In this document: positions 1-8,804 of the stretch, piece after piece
How positions within the stretch are numbered: position 1 is the first letter of the stretch
Layout: the number at the start of each line of letters is the position of its first letter
NCBI RefSeq assembly: GCF_000719285.1
Contig: NZ_JOFS01000003.1
Location: forward strand, 62,001-126,000
Direction of reading: 5' to 3'
DNA from: Streptomyces bicolor
Lineage (GTDB): Bacteria; Actinomycetota; Actinomycetes; Streptomycetales; Streptomycetaceae
DNA: 64,000 nucleotides
Translations under genes and position numbers: made by a program
Notes under the pieces: generated by a model
The model's database searches: none
Told to the model about the DNA's origin: nothing
The model's input: only the letters and a program-made list of their open reading frames with translations

Positions 1-1
1 C

Positions 2-379
2 CTGTTGATGGCGAACTTCTTCGCGCAGACGCAGGCTCTGGCGTTCGGCAAGACGCCGGAGGAGGTGCGCGCCGAGGGGGTGCCGGAGGAGCTGGTGACC
101 CACAAGACGTTCAAGGGCGACCACCCGACGACGACGATCCTCGCGCGCGAGCTGACCCCGTCGGTGCTCGGCCAGCTGATCGCGCTGTACGAGCACAAGG
201 TGTTCGTGCAGGGCGCGGTGTGGAACATCGACTCCTTCGACCAGTGGGGCGTGGAGCTGGGCAAGGTCCTCGCCAAACGGGTCGAGCCCGCGCTGACCGA
301 GGGGGCGGACGTGCCGGGGCTGGACGCGTCGACGAAGGCGCTCGTCGCCAAGTACCGGGAGCTGCGCGGCCGGCAGTGA
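2..379 (+). CDS. pgi: Glucose-6-phosphate isomerase, C-terminal part (5' end outside window)
   Basis: Phosphoglucose isomerase interconverts glucose-6-phosphate and fructose-6-phosphate in the cytoplasm. Only the last 125 residues are present. They contain the typical C-terminal run [18 protein letters not shown], then [14 protein letters not shown] and the helix [28 protein letters not shown], in which the family's conserved H, Q and K residues sit. The reading frame is open from the first base, so the gene begins upstream of the window. It sits near the zwf/tal/tkt operon and an alpha-glucoside uptake cluster, as expected for a central-carbon locus. Identification is by strong family resemblance. 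Confidence 0.95.
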   Translation: MLMANFFAQTQALAFGKTPEEVRAEGVPEELVTHKTFKGDHPTTTILARELTPSVLGQLIALYEHKVFVQGAVWNIDSFDQWGVELGKVLAKRVEPALTEGADVPGLDASTKALVAKYRELRGRQ

Positions 380-442
380 CGGGTCCCTCCGGGGGTCGGG
401 CGGGGCGCCTATGACCTCGGTGCCTTCTGTTTGATGGCGGCT

Positions 443-537
443 GCGGGGGTGTGCGTGGTTGCTCGCGCCCACGCGGCGGAGCCGCATAGGGATACAGCCC
501 CGCGCCCCTTGGCTGCAGCGGCTGCGCCGCTGCAGCC
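443..537. repeat. Dispersed intergenic repeat with a 12-bp hairpin (terminator-like), copy 1
   Basis: This lies between the convergent pgi and ABC permease genes. Bases 511-537 form a perfect stem (GGCTGCAGCGGC / GCCGCTGCAGCC) with a 3-nt loop, suited to terminate transcription from both sides. The upstream part, with cores GGAGCCGCA and GATACAGCCCCGCGCCCCTT, recurs in reverse orientation between acdS and the LacI gene. A relative lies before the PhoX gene. Such elements are common between convergent Streptomyces genes, as I recall. Confidence 0.7.
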
Positions 538-541
538 AACC

Positions 542-2872
542 TCAGGCGACCGCGCTCAGCGTGTCCGCGAGGCGGCGGCGTGCCGCGCGGGAGGCGGGGA
601 CGGCGGCGAGCGCGGCCGCTCCCGTGACCGCGGCCGCGCCGAACAGCAGCAGGAGCGCGGCGGACGGGCCCTGGGCGATCCCGGCGCCGATGCCGCTCGA
701 TCTGCCCTGTTCGTCGATCAGCCAGTGAGCGAGGGGCGTGCCCAGGGCCGTGCCGATGACGACCGCGACGAGGGCGGTGCAGGCGGTGGACGTGACGGTG
801 ATCGCGGTGATCTGCCGCGGGGACAGGCCGATGGCCTTGAGCGCCAGCAGGTCGCGCTCGCCCTCGCGGACGGTGCCGCCGATCGCGGTCAGCAGTTCGA
901 TGAGCCCGATGAGGGCCAGGACGGCGATGAGGCCCACGACCACGCCGCGCAGGGGGGAGAGGCCGTCGGCGGGGTTCGGGACGGTGTGTACGTCAAGGCG
1001 TCCGTGCCCGGCGGTGGTGAGGCGGTCGGCGACCCGCTGCGGATCCGCGCCCGGGTGGAGCCGCAGCTCGTAGAGCGTGGGGCCGAGGTCGGGGTCGTTC
1101 TCGCGAAGGGTGTCCAGGGAGGTGGAGATGACCCGGCCGGCGTTCTCCGGCTCGATGCCGCGGCCGACGATGTGCAGGATCTGCGGCTGGTCGCCGACGG
1201 TCATGCGGACCCAGTCGCCGACCTCCACGTCCAGCAGGTCGAGCAGTCCCTGCCCGGCCACCGCCTCGTCACGGCCCTGCGGGGGGCGGCCCTCGACCAG
1301 GGCGTACGGGTAGGGGTCCTGGTGGGTGCCGAGGCCGCGCAGGGCGATGGTGGCCGTCTGGCCCGGGACCAGGGCGGCCACCTCGACGCCCGGGTAGGCG
1401 GCGGCGACCTGCGGATCGCGTTCCAGCAGCGCGCGGGCGTCCGGGTCGGGCAGGCCGGAGTCGGCGCGGGCGGTGAGGGCGGTCGGCAGGCCGATCTGGT
1501 CGGGCCTGCTGTCGAAGCGCTCGATGGTGGTCCACGCGCTCATCGCCACCACGATCAGCAGCAGGGGCAGGGCGAGCCGGGCGACGGTGGCCAGCGAGCG
1601 CAGGCGGCGCGTGAAGGCCCGGTGCCAGCCCAGTACCAGCGCGGGCGGCAGCCGCAGCCCGAGCGCCTGCCGGGCCGCACCGGAGAGCCGCCCGCCGAGC
1701 GGAGCCGCGGGCCGTGGCACCGGAACCGGTGGCACCCGCCCCGCGCGCCATGCCGCGAGCCCCGTGGTCGCGCCGATGAACAGCACGGCACCCACCGGCA
1801 CCGCGAACAGCGCCACGGTGTGCCCGGGCAGCCCCTGCCACACCCCGACCGCGTCCCCGAGCCGACCGGGGATACGGCTGCCGAGCGCCTGGATGAGGGA
1901 CGCCGCGGCCACGGCGCCCAGGAGCGCGTAGGCGAGGTGCTGGAGCAGGAAGACACGGACCACCTGGCCCGGGGTGAAGCCGATCGCCTTCAGTACCGAG
2001 ATGTCCCGCAGATGGCCGCGGATCCGGGTGCCGATCGCACCGTGCACGGCGAGCCCGGCGGCGACCAGCGCGCCCAGCCCGAACAGTCCCAGCACCTGCC
2101 CGAGCAGCCGGTTGTCGCCCTGCGCCTCGGAGCGGGCCTGCTTCCAGGTGGAGACCTCGCTGACCGCGCCGGCGCCCAGTACGGTCACGGCGCGCTGCAC
2201 GGCGTAGTCGGTGTCCTCGGAGTCCGTCAGGCGCAGCCCGATCACCTGGCCGTCCACCTGGCCGCCCGGGTCGCGCACGGCTGACGGCGGCGCCCAGACG
2301 AGCCCCGGCTGTTCACCCGCCCGGTAGCGCGGCTCGGCGCTGTCGGCGATGCCGAGGACGGTCAGGGTCCGGGTGCCGGTGCCGGTGCCGGTGCCGGTGC
2401 CCGTGTCCGTGCCGGGCAGCGTGAGGGTGTCGCCGGGTGCGGCCAGCAGGGCGCGCGCCAGCCGGGTCTCCAGGACGACGCCGTCGGGCTTCGCGGGGTC
2501 CAGCCAGCTGCCGGAGGTGAGCAGTGGGCGGCCGACGGTGGGGCGCTCGGAGGTCCCGCGCAGTTCGACGGAGGCGCGGGTGCCGCGGGAGGAGGCCAGG
2601 GTGGTGGAGGCGGTGGGGTAGGGGCCGGCGACGGACTCGACGCCGTCGAGGCCGGACAGTTTCCCGGTGTCCGCCGAGGTGCCGGTGTGCAGCCAGACGT
2701 GCGCGCCGTGCGCCTGGGTGAAGACACGCTGCCACGGGTTGGTGGCGTAGCCGAAGAGCGCCGTGGCCAGCAGCAGTGAGACCACGATCCCGGCGGTGGC
2801 CAGCACGAGGAACAGCGCCTCGCCACGGTGTGTACGAAGATCGGAGTGCGCCCAGCGCAGGGTGGCTCGCAT
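542..2872 (-). CDS. FtsX-type ABC transporter permease (MacB-like efflux)
   Basis: A 776-residue membrane protein with two FtsX-type halves. The first transmembrane helix is at about 18-42, followed by a large extracellular domain to about 250. Three helices then lie near 257-280, 305-330 and 352-378, carrying the FtsX signature RDISVLKAIGFTPGQV. The second half starts with a helix near 433-448, and its C-terminal helices carry the matching RDLLALKAIGLSPRQI. The ATPase gene lies upstream on the same strand with about 70 bp between them, and a PadR regulator precedes that, so this is a regulated efflux or lipoprotein-type ABC system. Residues about 155-167 are a run of TG dipeptides encoded by a hexanucleotide repeat. 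The substrate is unknown. Confidence 0.88.
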   Translation of the reverse strand: MRATLRWAHSDLRTHRGEALFLVLATAGIVVSLLLATALFGYATNPWQRVFTQAHGAHVWLHTGTSADTGKLSGLDGVESVAGPYPTASTTLASSRGTRASVELRGTSERPTVGRPLLTSGSWLDPAKPDGVVLETRLARALLAAPGDTLTLPGTDTGTGTGTGTGTRTLTVLGIADSAEPRYRAGEQPGLVWAPPSAVRDPGGQVDGQVIGLRLTDSEDTDYAVQRAVTVLGAGAVSEVSTWKQARSEAQGDNRLLGQVLGLFGLGALVAAGLAVHGAIGTRIRGHLRDISVLKAIGFTPGQVVRVFLLQHLAYALLGAVAAASLIQALGSRIPGRLGDAVGVWQGLPGHTVALFAVPVGAVLFIGATTGLAAWRAGRVPPVPVPRPAAPLGGRLSGAARQALGLRLPPALVLGWHRAFTRRLRSLATVARLALPLLLIVVAMSAWTTIERFDSRPDQIGLPTALTARADSGLPDPDARALLERDPQVAAAYPGVEVAALVPGQTATIALRGLGTHQDPYPYALVEGRPPQGRDEAVAGQGLLDLLDVEVGDWVRMTVGDQPQILHIVGRGIEPENAGRVISTSLDTLRENDPDLGPTLYELRLHPGADPQRVADRLTTAGHGRLDVHTVPNPADGLSPLRGVVVGLIAVLALIGLIELLTAIGGTVREGERDLLALKAIGLSPRQITAITVTSTACTALVAVVIGTALGTPLAHWLIDEQGRSSGIGAGIAQGPSAALLLLFGAAAVTGAAALAAVPASRAARRRLADTLSAVA
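2371..2406. repeat. Hexanucleotide tandem repeat inside the permease gene
   Basis: About five copies of GGTGCC follow one another. On the coding strand they encode alternating Thr-Gly residues in the extracellular loop of the permease. Because the unit is 6 bp, copy-number change would shorten or lengthen the loop without shifting frame. Confidence 0.7.
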
Positions 2873-2941
2873 GGGCGTCAGCCTCGCCGCTCGCGACCAG
2901 GAGGCCTGCGGAGGGGATGGGGAGCGTCGTAGTCCCGCATG

Positions 2942-3715
2942 TCAGTCCTTGAGCTCCAGTACGCCCGATATCCCGGCCCGGCGCGGCGGGGTGCCGCCGT
3001 CCAGTTCGGCGTCGTCGGCGATCCGGCCGTCGAAGAAGCTGATCACCCGGTCCGCGGCGCTCGCCAGCCGGGCGTCATGGGTGACCAGCACGATCGTCTG
3101 GCCGCGCTGGTGGAAGCGGGACAGCAGCCGCATCACCTCGCGGGTGCCCTTGCTGTCCAGGCTGCCCGCGGGCTCGTCGGCCAGCAGCAGCGGGGGACGG
3201 TTGACCAGGGCCCGGGCCAGCGCGACGCGCTGCTGCTCGCCGCCGGACAGTTCGCCCGGCATGCTCCGCTCCTTGCCCGCGAGCCCCAGCTCGGCCAGCA
3301 GCTCCGCCCGCTCGGCGCGCGCCCGCTTCGGCGGGACGCCGGCCAGCAGCGCGGGGAGCTCGACGTTGTCGGCGACGGAGAGGTCGGAGACCAGGTTGAA
3401 GAACTGGAAGACGATCCCGATGCGCTTCCTGCGCTCCACCGCCCAGCGGGCCTCGCGCCACGCGTCCGCGCACTCGCCGTCCAGCCAGATGCTGCCGCTG
3501 TCGGGCCGCTGCAGCCCGCCCAGCAGATGCAGCAAGGTCGACTTGCCGGCACCGGAGGGGCCGGTGACGGCCACGAACTCGCCCTGCCGTACGGAGAGAT
3601 CGACTCCCCGCACGGCATGCGCCGGAGCGCCCTCGCCGTAATGCGTCTTGACCAGGCCCTCGGCGCGCAGCACCGGACTCCCGGCGCCCGGCACAGGAGT
3701 GGAATCGTCGTTCAC
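2942..3715 (-). CDS. ABC transporter ATP-binding protein (MacB/LolD type)
   Basis: The 257-residue ATPase partner of the FtsX-type permease encoded downstream. It has Walker A GPSGAGKST at about 52-60, signature LSGGEQQRVALAR, Walker B LLLADEPAGSLD and the H-loop VTHD, in LolD/MacB order. I chose the GTG at 3715 because its GTGA overlaps the PadR stop codon and GGAGGAG lies a few bases upstream, the usual sign of translational coupling. An ATP hydrolysis role at the membrane is certain by family; the exported substrate is not predictable. It sits in the operon padR-ATPase-permease, in that order of transcription. Confidence 0.92.
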   Translation of the reverse strand: MNDDSTPVPGAGSPVLRAEGLVKTHYGEGAPAHAVRGVDLSVRQGEFVAVTGPSGAGKSTLLHLLGGLQRPDSGSIWLDGECADAWREARWAVERRKRIGIVFQFFNLVSDLSVADNVELPALLAGVPPKRARAERAELLAELGLAGKERSMPGELSGGEQQRVALARALVNRPPLLLADEPAGSLDSKGTREVMRLLSRFHQRGQTIVLVTHDARLASAADRVISFFDGRIADDAELDGGTPPRRAGISGVLELKD

Positions 3716-4227
3716 TCCAACTCCTCCAGCTCTTCCTGGCACCGCTCCAGCCAGTCCAGGTCGGCCTGCAGATGCAGCATCGCGCCCTCTATCAGCAGCT
3801 GGGCGATGCGGTTGTCCCGGTCCTCGGCGGCGGCCAGTTTCGACAGTTGACGCATGGTGTTCAGGTACTGGCGCCGCTGTCGGTTGATGAGGGCGATCTG
3901 TTCGGCGAGACCGGTCTGCGGGGCGAGGGCCAGCTTCATGAAGAACTCGTCCCGGACCCGCGGCTCGTCCTCGGGCTCCTCGAACCAGGCGCGCAGCGCC
4001 TCACGCCCGGCGTCGGTGAGGTGGTAGACCTTTTTGTTGGGCCGGCTGGACTGCTCGACGTCCTCGCCCTCGATCAGTCCCTGCTTCTCGAGGCGGCCGA
4101 GGGTCACATAGATCTGGCCGACATTCGGCTGAGGGTACGCGGAGCCCAGCGTCTGCTCAAGGTCCTGCTTGAGCTCGTACCCGTGGGCCGGTCCGCGTGC
4201 GAGCAGGGCCAGGAGGGGCAGCCGCAC
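3712..4227 (-). CDS. PadR-family transcriptional regulator
   Basis: This 171-residue repressor has an N-terminal winged helix (LLALLARGPAHGYELKQDLEQTLG...QIYVTLGRLEKQGLIEGE) and a C-terminal helical dimerisation part typical of PadR subfamily 2. The GTG start is supported by GGAGGAG just upstream. It is the first gene of the operon with the efflux ATPase and permease, and is divergent from the binding-protein gene at 4352. PadR proteins usually repress neighbouring efflux genes and their own promoter. A perfect dyad in the divergent promoter region is a candidate operator. Confidence 0.9.
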   Translation of the reverse strand: MRLPLLALLARGPAHGYELKQDLEQTLGSAYPQPNVGQIYVTLGRLEKQGLIEGEDVEQSSRPNKKVYHLTDAGREALRAWFEEPEDEPRVRDEFFMKLALAPQTGLAEQIALINRQRRQYLNTMRQLSKLAAAEDRDNRIAQLLIEGAMLHLQADLDWLERCQEELEELE

Positions 4228-4280
4228 TCGTGCTCTCCTCCTCGCATCTGGGTAATGTGCCGCGAGGCCTAGTATCGCGC

Positions 4281-4295
4281 ATACCTAACAGGTAT
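4281..4295. promoter_or_regulatory. Candidate PadR operator, ATACCT-N3-AGGTAT dyad
   Basis: A perfect 6+3+6 inverted repeat in the 124-bp divergent region between padR and the solute-binding-protein gene, placed where it could control both. The link to PadR is by position only. Confidence 0.5.
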
Positions 4296-4351
4296 ACATG
4301 GCCCCTGACAAAGGGTGAAGATGCCCGATGCCGGTGTGCAAGGAGGAACCT

Positions 4352-5629
4352 ATGCGGTGGATCCACGCCGCCGGTAGGGGCCTCCTCGTTCTGGTCGTGG
4401 TCATGACCGGCTACATCACCTCCGGCGTCAACGCCGACGAGGGCGCCGGCAGCGGCCGAGGGCCGCTGACCCTCGCCACCGCGGGGGACCTCACCGGCTA
4501 CCTCGGCTCCGTCCTGGAGGGCTGGAACCGCACCCACCCCGACGAGAAGGTCACCCTCGTCGAGCTGCCGGACTCCGCCGACGAGACGCGCGCGCAGATG
4601 ATCACCGACCTGCGCGACGGCGACGACGGTGGCGGCCGCTTCGACATGCTCAACATCGACGTCAGCTGGACCTCGGAGTTCGCGGCGCACGGCTGGATCC
4701 GCCCGCTTCCCCGCGACCGCTTCCCGCTCGGCACCTTCCTGCCGCCGGTCGTGGACACGGCGACCTACGACGGGCGGCTCTACGCGGTCCCGTACGTCAC
4801 CAACGCCGGCTTGCTCCTCTATCGCGCGGACATCCTCGCGAAGGAGGGCGTCGACCCCCCGCGCACCTGGGCCGAGCTGGAGAAACAGGCGAAGACCCTG
4901 GCTCCCGAGCACGGTCTCGACGGCTACGCCGGTCAGTTCCTGCCCTACGAGGGCCTCACCGTCAACGCCGCCGAGGCCGTCTACTCGGCGGGCGGCTCGA
5001 TCCTCGGCGACGAGGGCGAGCGCGTCACCGTCAACTCCACGGCGGCCCGCGAAGGCATCGAATTCCTCTCCCGTGGCGTGCGTGAGGGCTGGATCCCCAA
5101 GCGGGCGCTCACCTACAAGGAGGAGGAGTCCAAGCAGGCCTTCCAGGACGGCCGCCTGCTCTTCCTCCGCAACTGGCCGTACGCCTATGTCGGCGCCTCG
5201 GCCGAGGGCTCACCGGTCGCCGGGAAGATCGGCGCCGTACCGCTGCCGGGTCCGGACGGGCCCGGGACGAGTGTGCTGGGCGGCTCCAATCTCGCCGTCA
5301 GCACCCACGCCCGGCACCCCGACTCGGCCGCCCGCCTGATCGCCTACCTGACCAGCGAGCGGGTGCAGCGCCAGGTCTTCACGCGCGGGGCGCTGCCGCC
5401 CGTGCGGGCCGACCTGTACGAAGATCCCGAGCTCGTGCGCGAGTTCCCGTATCTGCCGACCCTGCGCGAGAGCGTGCTGACGGCCGCCCCGCGCCCCAAG
5501 AGCCCGCGCTACGACCAGGTGAGCCTGGTGGTGCAGGCGGTCGTGCACGACGCGATGACCGGCCGTGAGACGCCCGAGGCGGCCGTGCGACGGCTGGCGC
5601 GGGAACTGGCGGCCATCTCCAGCCGCTAG
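4352..5629 (+). CDS. Extracellular solute-binding protein, family 1 (sugar type)
   Basis: A 425-residue periplasmic-type binding protein of the maltose/trehalose class. After the signal sequence come LTLATAGDLTGYLGSVLEGWNRTHPDEKV, YAVPYVTNAGLLLYR, a central GGSNLAVS and C-terminal helices typical of family 1. The start follows AAGGAGG. The signal peptide ends near VNADEG and shows no lipobox cysteine, which is unusual for a Gram-positive ABC binding protein. No permease gene follows directly; the nearest sugar permeases belong to the alpha-glucoside cluster, which has its own lipoprotein. It may use those permeases or be an orphan sensor or scavenger. The substrate class is inferred, not shown. 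Confidence 0.82.
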   Translation: MRWIHAAGRGLLVLVVVMTGYITSGVNADEGAGSGRGPLTLATAGDLTGYLGSVLEGWNRTHPDEKVTLVELPDSADETRAQMITDLRDGDDGGGRFDMLNIDVSWTSEFAAHGWIRPLPRDRFPLGTFLPPVVDTATYDGRLYAVPYVTNAGLLLYRADILAKEGVDPPRTWAELEKQAKTLAPEHGLDGYAGQFLPYEGLTVNAAEAVYSAGGSILGDEGERVTVNSTAAREGIEFLSRGVREGWIPKRALTYKEEESKQAFQDGRLLFLRNWPYAYVGASAEGSPVAGKIGAVPLPGPDGPGTSVLGGSNLAVSTHARHPDSAARLIAYLTSERVQRQVFTRGALPPVRADLYEDPELVREFPYLPTLRESVLTAAPRPKSPRYDQVSLVVQAVVHDAMTGRETPEAAVRRLARELAAISSR

Positions 5630-5644
5630 TTACTTGTTAAGTAA
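5630..5644. promoter_or_regulatory. Dyad TTACTT-GTT-AAGTAA directly after the binding-protein stop
   Basis: A perfect 6+3+6 inverted repeat that is AT-rich in a very GC-rich context. It is too weak for a terminator and more like a regulator binding site for the downstream glucosidase promoter. Confidence 0.4.
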
Positions 5645-5727
5645 CGGCGACGTCTCATCTGTCGTGCGGTTGTCCCAGTAAGTCCATATTTGGCTGGCCG
5701 ACTGGGCAGTAACTCCTGTTCTTTTCA

Positions 5728-5769
5728 TTGACACTCCCGCGACACACCTACCTAACATGCATGCATGTT
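5728..5769 (+). promoter_or_regulatory. Glucosidase promoter with a 16-bp palindromic operator over the start codon
   Basis: TTGACA at 5728-5733 matches the -35 consensus. A weak -10 (TAACAT or the overlapping CCTAAC) follows 17-19 bp later, which would put transcription start at about the ATG at 5765. There is no Shine-Dalgarno sequence, so a leaderless mRNA is likely. The perfect palindrome AACATGCATGCATGTT at 5754-5769 covers the -10, the start site and the initiation codon. Confidence 0.6.
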
Positions 5770-7408
5770 GAGTAAGTACCACTGGTGGCGCGACGCGGTG
5801 ATCTACCAGGTGTATGTCCGCAGCTTCCTGGACAGCACCGGTGACGGCATCGGCGATCTGGCCGGGGTCCGCGCCGGACTGCCGTATCTGAAGAAGCTCG
5901 GCGTCGACGGCATCTGGCTGAGCCCCTTCTACCCCTCGCCGCAGCACGACCACGGCTACGACGTCGCCGACTACTGCGACGTCGACCCGCTCTTCGGCGA
6001 CCTCGCCGAGTTCGATCTGCTCGTCGCGGCGGCCCGGCGGCTCGGGATCAAGGTGCTGCTCGACATCGTCCCGAACCACTGCTCCAGCGAGCACCCGTGG
6101 TTCGAGGAGGCGCTGGCCGCCGAACCCGGCAGCGCCGCCCGCGCCCGCTTCCACTTCGCCGACGGCCGTGGCGCCGACGGGTCCGAGCCGCCCAACAACT
6201 GGCACGCGATGTTCGGTGGCCCGGCGTGGAGCCGGGTGACCGAGGCGGACGGGCAGCCCGGTCAGTGGTACTTGCACATGTTCACTCCCGAGCAGCCCGA
6301 CTGGAACTGGCGCAACCCGGAGGTCGGCGCCGAGTTCGACCGGGTCCTGCGCTTCTGGCTGGACCGAGGCGTCGACGGCTTCCGCATCGACGTCGCCGCC
6401 GGTCTGTACAAGCACCCGGAGCTGCCCGACTCCGACGACCCGGAGGCCGACGCCCGCACCCGCGACTCGGTCAACCCGCTCGCCTGGAACCAGCCCGAGG
6501 TGCACGCGGTGTGGCGCGGCTGGCGTTCCATATGCGAGGAGTACACCGCCCGCGACGGCCGCGAGCGGCTCCTCGTCGGCGAGGTGTCCGTCCCGACCGC
6601 CCGCGAGCACGCCCTCTACGTCCGCTCCGACGAACTCCACCAGGCCTTCTTCTTCGACCTGCTCAGCGCCCCCTGGGAGGCCGACGCCTTCCGCAAGGTC
6701 ATCTCCGAGGCCATGCAGGACATCGCCGGCACGGGCTCGACGGTCACCTGGGTCCTCAACAACCACGACCAGGTCCGCACCGTCACCCGCTACGGCGAAC
6801 CCGCCACCGAGGGCAGCGGCCTCGGCGCCGCCCGCGCCCGCGCCGCCGCGCTGCTGATGCTGGCGCTGCCCGGAGCCGCGTACATCTACCAGGGCGAGGA
6901 ACTGGGCCTGCCCGAGGTCGTCGACCTGCCCGACGACGTGCTCACCGACCCGATCTTCCGCCGCACGGGCAGCCGCGCCCGCATCCGCGACGGCTGCCGG
7001 GTGCCGCTGCCCTGGTCGGGACAGGCGTCGCCGTTCGGCTTCACCTCCGGCGTGGAGAGCGCCAAGCCGTGGCTCCCGCAGCCGGACTACTTCGCCGAGT
7101 ACGCCACCGACCGCGCCCTCGCCGACACCCGCTCCTTCTGGCACCTGTACCGCGACGGTCTCCAACTGCGCGAGGCGCTGCCCCAGTTGGGCGAGGGCAC
7201 GCTGCGCTGGCTGGAAAGCCCGCCCGGCGTCCTGGCCTTCGTCCGCGGCGACGGCCTCGTCTGCGCCGTCAACTTCGGTACGGCGCCCACGTCGGCGCCG
7301 GTCTCCGGTACCCCGCTGCTGTCGAGCGGCCCCTGCCCGGCCGGCGTGCTGCCCGGCTCCACCGCGGCCTGGTGGATGAGCGACGGGACCGAGTCCGTAG
7401 CCCCCTGA
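5765..7408 (+). CDS. Alpha-glucosidase, GH13 family
   Basis: A 547-residue cytoplasmic glycoside hydrolase releasing glucose from alpha-glucosides. The (beta/alpha)8 barrel motifs are all visible: DIVPNH near 100-105, the nucleophile Asp about 209 in GFRIDV, the acid/base Glu about 273 in LLVGEV, and NNHDQ with the transition-state Asp about 335. No signal peptide is present. It is followed by an AglEFG-like transporter, so the likely substrates are imported maltose, trehalose-like or other alpha-glucosides. The start ATG has no ribosome binding site, a good -35 lies 32 bp upstream, and a palindrome covers the start. Exact substrate preference within GH13 is uncertain. Confidence 0.92.
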   Translation: MLSKYHWWRDAVIYQVYVRSFLDSTGDGIGDLAGVRAGLPYLKKLGVDGIWLSPFYPSPQHDHGYDVADYCDVDPLFGDLAEFDLLVAAARRLGIKVLLDIVPNHCSSEHPWFEEALAAEPGSAARARFHFADGRGADGSEPPNNWHAMFGGPAWSRVTEADGQPGQWYLHMFTPEQPDWNWRNPEVGAEFDRVLRFWLDRGVDGFRIDVAAGLYKHPELPDSDDPEADARTRDSVNPLAWNQPEVHAVWRGWRSICEEYTARDGRERLLVGEVSVPTAREHALYVRSDELHQAFFFDLLSAPWEADAFRKVISEAMQDIAGTGSTVTWVLNNHDQVRTVTRYGEPATEGSGLGAARARAAALLMLALPGAAYIYQGEELGLPEVVDLPDDVLTDPIFRRTGSRARIRDGCRVPLPWSGQASPFGFTSGVESAKPWLPQPDYFAEYATDRALADTRSFWHLYRDGLQLREALPQLGEGTLRWLESPPGVLAFVRGDGLVCAVNFGTAPTSAPVSGTPLLSSGPCPAGVLPGSTAAWWMSDGTESVAP

Positions 7409-7463
7409 ACCTCCGCCGAAGCCCTGAACCCCCGTCAGTTTCCCCATTTCCGAAGGGACATCG

Positions 7464-8798
7464 ATGATGATGCGACGACGTACCACCCTGCTCACCGGCT
7501 GCACCGCCCTCGTCCTGGCACTCGGCGCGACCGCCTGCGGCGGCGGACCGGTCTCCGCCGGCGGGGGTGACAAGGCGCTCAGCGGTCAGACGGTCACCGT
7601 GGCCGGTGTCTGGACCGGCACCGAGCAGAAGAACTTCCAGAAGGTGCTGGACGCCTTCACCGAGAAGACCGGCGCCCAGACCGAGTTCGTGTCCACCGGG
7701 GACAACGTCTCCACCGTCGTCGGCAGCAAGATCGAGGGCGGCAACGCCCCCGACGTCGTGATGGTCCCGCAGGTCGGCGTGCTCCAGCAGTTCGCGAAGA
7801 GCGGCTGGCTCAAGCCGCTGTCCGGTGCGGCCCAGAAGTCCGTCGACGCCAACTTCGCACCCGTCTGGAAGAACTACGGCAGCGTCGACGGCGCCCTGTA
7901 CGGCCTCTACTTCAAGGCCGCCCACAAGTCGACCGTCTGGTACAGCCCCGACGCCCTCGCCCAGGCCGGCGTCGAGCCGCCGAAGTCGTACGACGACATG
8001 CTGAAGGCCGGACAGACGGTCTCCGACTCGGGCCTCGCCGCCTTCTCGGTCGCCGGGCAGGACGGCTGGACGCTGACCGACTGGTTCGAGAACGTCTACC
8101 TCTCCCAGGCCGGGCCGGAGAAGTACGACGCCCTCGCCGCGCACAAGCTGAAGTGGACCGACGCCTCGGTGGTCGAGGCGCTCACCACGCTCGGCAAGCT
8201 GTTCAAGGACAAGCAGCTGATCGCGGGCGGCCAGAAGGGCGCCCTCAACACCGACTTCCCGGGCTCGGTGGAGAAGGTGTTCGGGCCGAAGCCCGAGGCG
8301 GGCATGGTCTACGAGGGCGACTTCGTCGCGGGCGTCGCGAAGGACCAGTTCGGCAAGTCGATCGGGGAGGACGCGAACTTCTTCCCCTTCCCGGCGGTCG
8401 GCGGGGGCAAGGCGCCGGTGGTCAGCGGTGGTGACGCGGCCGTCGTCCTGAAGGACGGCAAGAACCAGAAGGCCGGCATGGCGCTGCTCGAGTACCTGGC
8501 GACACCGGAGGCCGCGGCGGTGTGGGCGGAGGCGGGCGGCTTCCTGTCCCCGAACAAGAACGTCGACCTCGCGTCGTACGGCGACGACGTCACCCGCGAG
8601 ACGGCCAAGTCCCTTGTGGCGGCGGGCGATTCGGTTCGCTTCGACATGTCCGACCAGGCCCCGGCGGCCTTCGGCGGCACCAAGGGCGCGGGCGAGTGGA
8701 AGCTGCTCCAGGACTTCCTGCGCGACCCGTCGGACCCGAAGGGCACCGCGGCGAAGCTGGAGGCCGCGGCGGCCAAGGCGTACCAGGGTCAGGGCTGA
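7464..8798 (+). CDS. Alpha-glucoside ABC transporter, substrate-binding lipoprotein (AglE-like)
   Basis: A 444-residue lipoprotein that captures sugar at the cell surface. The N-terminus has basic residues, a hydrophobic stretch and a lipobox ending in Cys25 (LGATAC) followed by Gly-rich sequence. The mature protein shows the family 1 fold with GSKIEGGNAPDVVMVPQVG and SGGDAAVVLKDG. Three ATGs in a row follow GAAGGGA; the first or second is used. It sits 55 bp after the glucosidase gene and 6 bp before the first permease gene, so the three genes form one transport unit. No dedicated ATPase is present; Streptomyces sugar importers commonly share MsiK, encoded elsewhere. Confidence 0.9.
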   Translation: MMMRRRTTLLTGCTALVLALGATACGGGPVSAGGGDKALSGQTVTVAGVWTGTEQKNFQKVLDAFTEKTGAQTEFVSTGDNVSTVVGSKIEGGNAPDVVMVPQVGVLQQFAKSGWLKPLSGAAQKSVDANFAPVWKNYGSVDGALYGLYFKAAHKSTVWYSPDALAQAGVEPPKSYDDMLKAGQTVSDSGLAAFSVAGQDGWTLTDWFENVYLSQAGPEKYDALAAHKLKWTDASVVEALTTLGKLFKDKQLIAGGQKGALNTDFPGSVEKVFGPKPEAGMVYEGDFVAGVAKDQFGKSIGEDANFFPFPAVGGGKAPVVSGGDAAVVLKDGKNQKAGMALLEYLATPEAAAVWAEAGGFLSPNKNVDLASYGDDVTRETAKSLVAAGDSVRFDMSDQAPAAFGGTKGAGEWKLLQDFLRDPSDPKGTAAKLEAAAAKAYQGQG

Positions 8799-8804
8799 CC
8801 GGAC

